A stretch of DNA of 5,624 nucleotides from JBFJVZ01 sp041623895 (lineage in GTDB: Bacteria > Planctomycetota > Planctomycetia > Pirellulales > Pirellulaceae), in the NCBI GenBank assembly GCA_041623895.1, contig JBFJVZ010000455.1, positions 1-5,624 of the forward strand, read 5' to 3'. Within the stretch, counting starts at the first letter, position 1, and each line of letters starts with the position of its first letter. The notes under the pieces are model-generated. The model ran no database searches. It worked only from the letters and a program-made list of their open reading frames with translations, and was not told where the DNA came from. The position numbers and the translations under genes were made by a program. Shown one piece after another: positions 1 to 5,624 of this stretch.

Positions 1-2
1 CG

Positions 3-464
3 GAGGATGTTCTTCAGGAACTTGCGGAGCGAGGAATCATCAACCGCCGCCGCGACCAGCGCCTGGAATGGAAACAGCCGGCCAAAATGGCCTGGGAACT
101 TCAGCGTGACGAGATCGACATCGACATCGAAGATTGCTCCGTGGGTGGGCTGAAGATTACGTCGCCCAAGGCGATCCCCGACAATATTCGCTTGCGTATT
201 CGCATCCACATGGACGACGAGGGTGAAGCGATTCTGAGCGCGAGATCGGTCTGGCAAAGCCAGCAAGACGATTGCTTTCAAGCAGGCCTGGCTTTTACCA
301 CGCGTGAGGTTCCCCCCATCGTCACCCGAATGCTGGCCGGCGGCACGGCCGAAGAGCCGGCATGGTCTGCCGCCCGTCAACCCGCGATGCGCCGTAGCGT
401 GCTGGTCGCGGCGGTCATCGTTGTTTTGGGACTCGCCCTCCGGCAGATTGGTGTGTGGGGATAG
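3..464 (+). CDS. PilZ-domain c-di-GMP-binding protein with a C-terminal membrane segment (5' partial)
   Basis: The frame is open from the first bases of the window. The first ATG (position 87) lies inside the PilZ domain, and no ATG, GTG or TTG precedes it in frame, so the true start is upstream and 153 residues are visible. Both canonical PilZ c-di-GMP motifs are present: RxxxR (visible residues R16 and R20, within RRRDQR) and DxSxxG (D44, S46, G49, within EDCSVGG). A beta-rich stretch follows and ends in the typical 'AGLAF' strand near residue 97. After an Ala/Pro-rich linker comes a double Arg and a hydrophobic run (about residues 132-146, SVLVAAVIVVLGLAL), which reads as one short membrane anchor near the C-terminus. 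In this family the domain binds cyclic di-GMP and relays it to motility, adhesion or exopolysaccharide machinery. The expected topology is a cytoplasmic PilZ domain tethered to the inner membrane. The partner cannot be told from this window. A start at 87 would delete the RxxxR motif and is unlikely. Confidence 0.88.
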   Translation, partial: EDVLQELAERGIINRRRDQRLEWKQPAKMAWELQRDEIDIDIEDCSVGGLKITSPKAIPDNIRLRIRIHMDDEGEAILSARSVWQSQQDDCFQAGLAFTTREVPPIVTRMLAGGTAEEPAWSAARQPAMRRSVLVAAVIVVLGLALRQIGVWG

Positions 465-497
465 TTACCGCGCTCTCTGCATAACAGCACGATGCGT

Positions 498-545
498 CTT
501 CGGATGATTGGCGACCGAAGTACCGGCACATCAGCTTTTCTTTTT
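498..545 (+). terminator. Possible weak terminator: hairpin plus T-rich tract
   Basis: CTTCGG (498-503) and CCGAAG (515-520) form a perfect 6-bp stem around an 11-base loop. A T-rich tract (536-545, TTTTCTTTTT) follows, but about 15 bases after the stem, which is farther than in a classical intrinsic terminator. A second short stem, CGGCA (524-528) with TGCCG (545-549), could form over the tract. The site lies 34 bases after the PilZ stop codon, a sensible place to end that transcript. The spacing makes this tentative. The rest of 465-650 shows no convincing gene or promoter. Confidence 0.3.
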
Positions 546-650
546 GCCGTTCCGTTTCAGCCCGGCATCGACTATCAACAATTCGACTCGCCCAGCGAAT
601 ACACTGAACGCTTTCACTGACGAGCGTGCAGACTGAAGAGTGCGAAAGCG

Positions 651-3600
651 ATGAAATTGTTCAATCATGTGGCAGGTCTCTGGATGCTTGGCGCTTTGAG
701 CGCAGTTTCCGCAGAGGCTGAAACTTTTCTGGTTCAGGACGGTCGCGGCAACGCCGAAATAGTGATCGCCGAACAGCCGCCTCGCACGACCCGCTTGGCG
801 GCGCAAGAGCTGCAGCTGTACATCGAGAAGATCTCGGGAGCGAAGTTGGACATCGTTACCGAGCCCAGTAGCGATGTTCCGGTCCGCGTCTTCATTGGCC
901 GCAGTTCACACACTGACAAATTGAAGATCTCCAGCGACGGCCTGAAGGATGGTGCTTACCGTGTCGTTTCCGGAGACGACTGGCTGGTTTTGATGGGAGA
1001 CGATACCGACTTTGTGCCGATCGAACCCTGGCCGCGCAGCAACGGTGATTGGGTCAGCGGCCGAGTACATCAGCAGTGGCACAAGATCACTGACTCCCAA
1101 TGGGGTAATCCGCTGTCGCAGCTGCGCAAACACTACACCGGATCGGCAGGCAGTTTCGGTAAGCCCGATCACCAACCGCGGGCCGACGACGGCAGCGTGC
1201 ATGTCTGGGGCTTTGACGAGCGAGGTTCGTTCAATGCCGTTTGCGGCTTCCTCCGCAGCCTGGGCGTCCGCTGGTATCTGCCGGGCGAACTGGGTGAAGT
1301 CGTTCCCAAGTTGGCGAGCATTGCATTGCCGAGAATCGATCAGACCGTGCGTGCCGATTTTCCGGTACGGTCAGTCAACATTCGCTTTGGCGTGCATGGC
1401 GCCGAGACCGCACGTTGGGCGATGCGGCTGGGCATTCGCAATCCTTACGGTCTGCAGACCGCCCATGGCTTGCACACCATGACGCACAACGAGCAGATCC
1501 TGAGTGCGCACCCGGATTGGTTTGCATTGTACGGCGGCAAGCGTCACAACCAATTCGGCGGGCGGCTGAACCAGCTGTGTTATTCCAATCAGGAATTATT
1601 ACGGGAAACCGTTCGTTACGTCCGCGCGCAACTGGATCACTACCAGTTCGATGTGGTTTCCGTGATGCCACCGGACGGTTACACGGCAATTTGCCAGTGC
1701 GAAAAGTGTGCGGGCAAAGACACGCCGGAGCGAGGTTATCGCGGGGCGTTTTCTGACTACGTCTGGGATTTTGTCAATCAGGTTGCCAAAGAGGTGCGCA
1801 AGACCCATCCGCAGCGGATGATTTCCAACTGCGCCTACGGCACCTACACGCTGCCGCCCAACAACATCGACAAGCTGGAACCGAATATTCAGGTGATCAT
1901 CGTCGGTGGCCGTCGTCCCACCAGCGAAGCACGCGATGAGATCCGACAGCTGCGTAGCGATTGGCTGGCCAAGACCGACAACCCGATCATGGTGTTTGAG
2001 AATTATCCATTCACCGACCGCGGCTTTTACTTGCCCGCCTACATTCCCGGCGTGCTGGGCGAAAGCATCAACGCCACCAAGGGAATCTCACGCGGCGAAG
2101 ACATCTGGCTAAGTATTCGTCAGGACTTCCACCAGAAAGCGATCGGCTTCAACCATTTTCTCGTCTACTTCACCGCCCGCATGTATTGGGGCGGCAAGCA
2201 GCAGGATGTGATGGCGATGTTTGATGAGTACTGCCGGCTGTTCTACGGACCGGCCGCCAGCGAAATGCGGGTGTTTTTCGATTACTGCGAAAACAACTGG
2301 CGCGAGATGGAAAAGGATGAAATAAAAGCCTCTCGTGCGCTGGAACTGTTTGCTGCCGCGCAGCTCAAGGGGGGCGGTGATTCCGTTTACGCCAAACGCC
2401 TCGCGTTGATTGACGAATACCTTGACGGCCTGCGTAACAAACGCGCGCAACTAGCGCAAAAACGCGGCCCGGTCCCAAGGTTGCGGCTGGTCGGCGAAAC
2501 ACGCAGCGAGATTGTGATTGACGGCAAGCTTGACGATGAAGCCTGGGAGAATTGCCCGGTGGCAGCCACCGGCCGCTTGCGCGAATTGCAAACCGGCCGC
2601 CAACCGATCTTCGGCACAAGTTTCAAGACCGCCTGGCGTGGCGGCAATCTTTATTTCGCCATTCGCTGTGAGGAACGCCGGGGGGAGCCGCTGAACATTG
2701 CCACCACGAAAAATGGAGATCAGGCGATTTGGTACGGAGATGCTGTCGAGATTTTGCTCGATACTGAATCGCATTCTTACTACCAAATCGCCATCAATCC
2801 GTCCGCCGCGCTGGTTGACCTGGATCGCGGTACCGACAAGAACAACTGGTTTGGCTGGAACTCCAAGGCTGAGGTAGCTACTGACGTAGCCGATGATCAT
2901 TGGACCGTAGAAATCCGCATCCCGGTCGTGCAGGACGAAAACGATCCGCTGCACTTGGTCATCGGCCGTAAGCCGACCGCCAGTTTGCCGTGGCACGTCA
3001 ATATTTGCCGTCAGCGAATCCGCGAAAACGGCAGCGAGCATTCCGCGTTTGCCCCCACCGGCAAGCTCGGTTTCCATGTGCCGATGAAGTTCGCCCACTT
3101 TTATGATGGCCGTTCGCAGACTTTAGACGCCGATCCTTCCGTCACCGATTTCCTGATCGCTCAGCGCCAAGCCGACGAACTGCTGCGGCAAAGAAAACAC
3201 AGCGAAGCGCTTGCCGCCTTCGTCGCCCTTGCCGACGGTGACGATGTCAATGATTACCAGAAGTCTGCTGCGCTGGAGCAAGCCGCAGTTTGCGCCCGCA
3301 ATCTTCGTGACTACCAGCGAGCCGACAAACTTGCCGACCAAATTCCACTTACGGCGGTCGCCGCGACCGTCCGCATGCACAACCTGCTGGCCCAACGCGA
3401 TCCGCAAACGCTGCTGGAGCAATTCGCCGGCGCCGACCTTTCCACGTGGCCGTTTTGGAAAACCGGCGAAGGGCATTTCCTTCGCGGTCGCGCGTTTGCT
3501 GACACCGGGGCCGGCAAGCAAGCGGAGGCTGACTTTCTGTATGCCTTGGAATTCACCACACAAAGCCTCGATCGGATGAACGTCCAACTCGCCCAGGCAC

Positions 3601-3959
3601 GCAATCGAGAACAGAACCTTGATGACAAGCAAGCCGCCCTGGCAACTTACATGCAAATTGTCCAAGCGAACAGGAACACCGGTAACGCCACTTACTACTA
3701 CGCCATTTTGGACGCTGCGCGATTGCAACGCGAAGCGGGCAACAGTGACGACGCTCTGGCGACGATCGGCCACGTGAACGTGGAAAGACTGACGGGCACG
3801 TGGCACGCCAATTTCCACCGCGCACTCGGCGATACCCATGCCGCTGCCGGCCAGAAACAACAAGCCCTGGCCGCCTATCAAGAAGTGTTAACCAATCAGC
3901 AAACGCACAAGACCGTGCGCGAAGCCGTTGAAAAAGCGATCCAGAATCTCACCCCATGA
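651..3959 (+). CDS. Exported DUF4838 glycosidase-like protein with CBM9-like and TPR domains
   Basis: This 1102-residue protein starts with a signal peptide: K2, a hydrophobic core at about 8-20 and a likely AEA cleavage site after residue 23. ATG 651 is the first start after an in-frame TGA at 618-620; only a weak purine-rich GAAGAG (635-640) precedes it. Residues about 35-115 resemble the alpha/beta N-terminal domain of GH67/GH20-type enzymes ('AAQELQLYIEKISGAKL'). Residues about 190-550 match DUF4838: 'RWYLPGELGEVVP', 'HPDWFALYGG', a CxCxxC cluster (C348, C350, C353) just after D342, 'MVFENYPF' (E450) and 'FYGPAASEMR'. Residues about 612-815 are a CBM9/DOMON-like sandwich ('IDGKLDDEAW' at 622-631, 'GDAVEILLD' at 696-704). 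Residues about 831-1100 are TPR-like helical hairpins. DUF4838 proteins are thought to be glycoside hydrolases of GH67-like fold, but the substrate here is unknown. D342 and E450 are only candidate active-site acids. Its stop codon overlaps the next gene's start. The domain calls are firm; the enzymatic role is inferred. Confidence 0.88.
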   Translation: MKLFNHVAGLWMLGALSAVSAEAETFLVQDGRGNAEIVIAEQPPRTTRLAAQELQLYIEKISGAKLDIVTEPSSDVPVRVFIGRSSHTDKLKISSDGLKDGAYRVVSGDDWLVLMGDDTDFVPIEPWPRSNGDWVSGRVHQQWHKITDSQWGNPLSQLRKHYTGSAGSFGKPDHQPRADDGSVHVWGFDERGSFNAVCGFLRSLGVRWYLPGELGEVVPKLASIALPRIDQTVRADFPVRSVNIRFGVHGAETARWAMRLGIRNPYGLQTAHGLHTMTHNEQILSAHPDWFALYGGKRHNQFGGRLNQLCYSNQELLRETVRYVRAQLDHYQFDVVSVMPPDGYTAICQCEKCAGKDTPERGYRGAFSDYVWDFVNQVAKEVRKTHPQRMISNCAYGTYTLPPNNIDKLEPNIQVIIVGGRRPTSEARDEIRQLRSDWLAKTDNPIMVFENYPFTDRGFYLPAYIPGVLGESINATKGISRGEDIWLSIRQDFHQKAIGFNHFLVYFTARMYWGGKQQDVMAMFDEYCRLFYGPAASEMRVFFDYCENNWREMEKDEIKASRALELFAAAQLKGGGDSVYAKRLALIDEYLDGLRNKRAQLAQKRGPVPRLRLVGETRSEIVIDGKLDDEAWENCPVAATGRLRELQTGRQPIFGTSFKTAWRGGNLYFAIRCEERRGEPLNIATTKNGDQAIWYGDAVEILLDTESHSYYQIAINPSAALVDLDRGTDKNNWFGWNSKAEVATDVADDHWTVEIRIPVVQDENDPLHLVIGRKPTASLPWHVNICRQRIRENGSEHSAFAPTGKLGFHVPMKFAHFYDGRSQTLDADPSVTDFLIAQRQADELLRQRKHSEALAAFVALADGDDVNDYQKSAALEQAAVCARNLRDYQRADKLADQIPLTAVAATVRMHNLLAQRDPQTLLEQFAGADLSTWPFWKTGEGHFLRGRAFADTGAGKQAEADFLYALEFTTQSLDRMNVQLAQARNREQNLDDKQAALATYMQIVQANRNTGNATYYYAILDAARLQREAGNSDDALATIGHVNVERLTGTWHANFHRALGDTHAAAGQKQQALAAYQEVLTNQQTHKTVREAVEKAIQNLTP
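3956..3959 (+). promoter_or_regulatory. ATGA stop/start overlap: translational coupling site
   Basis: The TGA stop of the DUF4838 gene (3957-3959) overlaps the ATG of the propeller gene (3956-3958). The bases just before it (CCAGAATCTCACCCC) contain no Shine-Dalgarno-like sequence. Translation of the second gene therefore most likely depends on ribosomes finishing the first and re-initiating, which would keep the two proteins in a roughly fixed ratio. The overlap is seen directly; the coupling is inferred. Confidence 0.7.
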
Positions 3960-5506
3960 ACACACCGCCAGAGCATCTCCAAGATTTACGTAGACAACAA
4001 ACCGAGGATTTCGTCGCTCACTTCGCGGGCGAACGTTCAGCCGCGGAGCGTCCGACGACTTTGCTTTTGACGCTGTTCGTGTTCGCGATCGCCGCGCACC
4101 AAGTCGCTGCCGATGATCCCGAGGCACCCATTGATATCGGTTCGCGTCGCGAACTGTTTGTCGATGACTTGCTGATCGGCAAGCTGGACGGCACCCAACT
4201 GAAACTGCACGAGCCGCATCTTCTGCGGCGGATGCCACCGCGGCCGTTCGGACATTATGCCACCGTGCTGAAGGACGGCGACAAGCTGCGGCTGTACTAT
4301 CGCGGCGACAAGGTTCCCGGCGCTCATTGGCGTGACGGCTGGGGCAAATACCACGAAGGCGAAGTCACACTGTACGCCGAGAGCAGCGATGGAGGTGTCC
4401 ATTGGATTGAGCCGGATTTGGGCATTCACGACGTGCCCGAGATGCCGAAAGGCAATGTCGTGGTCGACATGAGCGACGACACGTTTCTGGTGACCCATAA
4501 TTTCACACCGCTGATTGATACTCGACCGGGAGTGCCGGCTGACGAACGTTACAAGGCACTCGGTGGCGGTCGGTATCCGGTAGAAGACTGGAGTTATTGG
4601 ACGACTCCCGAGGAACGCCGGCAACTGCGTGAAAAGTACGGCCCCGGAGGCCTGAAGGCTTTTGCTTCAGCGGACGGGCTGCACTGGCGGCTGTTAAGGA
4701 AGGAGCCTGTGTTGTCGGAAGAGATCGGCAGTTTCGATTCCCAGAACGGCGCCTTTTGGTCGCCAGCCGAGCAGCAATACGTTTGTTACTTTCGCTGGTT
4801 TGACCAGGGGCGCCGAGCCATACGCCGCTCGACCAGCAAAGACTTTCTGAACTGGACCGCAGCGGTAGACATGCAGGCTAACGAACAGGGCGAGCATCTT
4901 TACACCAGTTGTACGCAGCCCTATTTCCGCGCACCGCACATCTACATCGCTTTACCAACGCGGTTTCAAGCCAGTCATGGATCGATCACGGACATTTGCC
5001 TGATGGCAACGCGACCGGGTAGCGATCGCTACCACCGCCACTTCAAAGAAGCCTTCATTCGACCGGGACTGGGAGCGCGCGGCTGGGGCAATCGAGCGAA
5101 CTACATCACGTTGAACGCGGTGCAAACCAGCCCGACGGAAATGAGCATGTTCATGTACGGCGGCGGACATTACGTGATGCGGCTGGACGGATTCATCTCC
5201 ATCAACGCGAGCTACCAGCAAGGCGAGTTCCTTAGCAAAACACTGAAGTTCTCGGGCAACCAACTGGAGCTCAATTACTCCACCGCCGGCGCGGGTCAGA
5301 TTCGTGTCGAGCTCCAGGATGCTGACGGGAATCCGATTCCCGGTTACACGCTGGAGGATTGCGATCCGATCAAAGGTGACACCATCGCTGACATCGTCAC
5401 CTGGAAGAAAGACTCCGACCTCAGCGGCCTGACCGGCAAAGCGGTTCGCCTACGTTTCGTGATGAACGAGTCCGATTTGTATTCGCTGATGTTTGCGATG
5501 GACTAG
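3956..5506 (+). CDS. Exported five-bladed beta-propeller protein, GH32/GH43-like, with C-terminal beta-sandwich
   Basis: This 516-residue protein has a hydrophobic segment at about 36-47 and a possible cleavage site after VAA (residue 52). Mature sequence would then begin with 'IDIGSRRELFVDD' (59-71), an opening I associate with planctomycete secreted proteins. Residues about 60-425 look like a five-bladed propeller of the GH32/43/68 type: 'SSDGGVHW' (143-150) is a perfect SxDxGxxW Asp box, and 'SADGLHW' (238-244) and 'SKDFLNW' (294-300) are shorter versions at equivalent blade turns. 'FDSQNGAFW' (260-268) and 'YTSCTQPYF' (316-324) look like further blade strands. Residues about 428-516 form a small beta-sandwich ('RVELQDADGNPIPGY', 'VRLRFVMNESDLYSLMF') that may bind carbohydrate or help folding. 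The likely role is glycoside cleavage or glycan binding outside the cytoplasm; substrate and catalytic residues cannot be named. About 33 polar residues precede the hydrophobic core, which is long for a signal peptide, and no alternative ATG or GTG lies between residue 1 and that core. A sialidase-like fold is the main alternative. Confidence 0.82.
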   Translation: MNTPPEHLQDLRRQQTEDFVAHFAGERSAAERPTTLLLTLFVFAIAAHQVAADDPEAPIDIGSRRELFVDDLLIGKLDGTQLKLHEPHLLRRMPPRPFGHYATVLKDGDKLRLYYRGDKVPGAHWRDGWGKYHEGEVTLYAESSDGGVHWIEPDLGIHDVPEMPKGNVVVDMSDDTFLVTHNFTPLIDTRPGVPADERYKALGGGRYPVEDWSYWTTPEERRQLREKYGPGGLKAFASADGLHWRLLRKEPVLSEEIGSFDSQNGAFWSPAEQQYVCYFRWFDQGRRAIRRSTSKDFLNWTAAVDMQANEQGEHLYTSCTQPYFRAPHIYIALPTRFQASHGSITDICLMATRPGSDRYHRHFKEAFIRPGLGARGWGNRANYITLNAVQTSPTEMSMFMYGGGHYVMRLDGFISINASYQQGEFLSKTLKFSGNQLELNYSTAGAGQIRVELQDADGNPIPGYTLEDCDPIKGDTIADIVTWKKDSDLSGLTGKAVRLRFVMNESDLYSLMFAMD

Positions 5507-5561
5507 TTGGACAGCGCCACTTTTGAATCGAATTGCCGTGTTTTGCCGCCTCATCAGCCGC

Positions 5562-5582
5562 CGGGCGTTAGAGAGCGTCCCG
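5562..5582 (+). repeat. Bulged GC-rich hairpin after the propeller gene
   Basis: CGGGCGTT (5562-5569) pairs with AGCGTCCCG (5574-5582) through eight pairs, one of them G-T, with one bulged T and a four-base AGAG loop. It sits 56 bases after the propeller stop codon. No T tract follows, so it is a poor intrinsic terminator, though it could stabilise or mark the transcript end. The surrounding 'CAGCCGCCGGGCGTTAG' resembles, from memory, GC-rich palindromic intergenic elements scattered through planctomycete genomes; that link is unverified. The rest of 5507-5624 shows no gene. Confidence 0.3.
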
Positions 5583-5624
5583 CTTAGGTGTAGTCCTCGC
5601 TCAACAATCACGAAGAAGAACCGC

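Noticed and set aside
544..575. A possible sigma-70-like promoter (TTGCCG ... GACTAT) before the DUF4838 gene
   Set aside because: The spacing between the two boxes is about 20 bases and the -10 box is a poor match. A promoter is expected somewhere in 465-650 but cannot be placed.
531..806. A 91-codon minus-strand frame covering the intergenic region and the start of the DUF4838 gene
   Set aside because: It overlaps the signal peptide coding region and shows no recognisable protein features; it is more likely a chance frame.
2451..3098. A 215-codon open frame on the minus strand opposite the CBM9-like domain
   Set aside because: The plus-strand frame carries clear CBM9/DOMON motifs, while the antisense translation resembles no family I recognise.
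3123..3881. A 252-codon open frame on the minus strand inside the DUF4838 gene
   Set aside because: It lies wholly antisense to a well-supported coding region with clear TPR-like protein character. It shows no recognisable domain; long antisense frames are common in GC-rich genes.
3986..4015. Twin-arginine (Tat) signal suggested by 'LRRQQTEDF' near the start of the propeller protein
   Set aside because: The residues after RR do not fit the Tat consensus, and the hydrophobic segment begins more than 20 residues later.
4037..4624. A 195-codon minus-strand frame opposite the propeller gene
   Set aside because: The plus strand here encodes the 'FVDD' segment and the Asp box. The antisense product has no motif, signal peptide or plausible gene context.

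Overview
The window looks like chromosomal DNA of a Planctomycetes bacterium, probably of the Pirellula/Rhodopirellula type. This is an inference from three things: moderately high GC; large secreted carbohydrate-active proteins, including a beta-propeller protein with the 'IDIGSRRELFVDD' opening and a C-terminal beta-sandwich of a kind I associate with planctomycete secreted proteins; and weak or absent Shine-Dalgarno sequences. No rRNA or marker gene is present, so a related PVC-group bacterium cannot be excluded.

Layout: all three genes are on the + strand. (1) Positions 3-464 hold the 3' part of a PilZ-domain gene with both c-di-GMP-binding motifs and a single C-terminal membrane segment; its start lies before the window. 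(2) Positions 465-650 are non-coding and contain a hairpin followed by a T-rich tract, a weak terminator candidate. (3) Positions 651-3959 encode an 1102-residue exported protein with a GH67-like N-terminal alpha/beta domain, a DUF4838 barrel-like domain, a CBM9/DOMON-like beta-sandwich and a C-terminal TPR-like helical region. (4) Positions 3956-5506 encode a 516-residue protein with a delayed signal-peptide-like segment, a five-bladed-propeller-like domain with Asp-box motifs and a C-terminal beta-sandwich. It overlaps gene (3) by four bases (ATGA). (5) Positions 5507-5624 show no gene, only a bulged GC-rich hairpin.

How the genes work together: the two large genes form a translationally coupled pair. 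Both products appear to be exported, and both have folds associated with glycan cleavage or binding. The simplest reading is a small two-gene glycan-processing cassette acting in the periplasm or at the cell surface. The substrate cannot be told from the sequence. The PilZ gene is separated by 186 bases and a possible terminator, so it is probably a different transcription unit. I found no mobile element, CRISPR array, tRNA or rRNA. The most unusual points are the TPR region fused behind DUF4838-CBM9, and the roughly 33-residue extension in front of the hydrophobic segment of the second protein.
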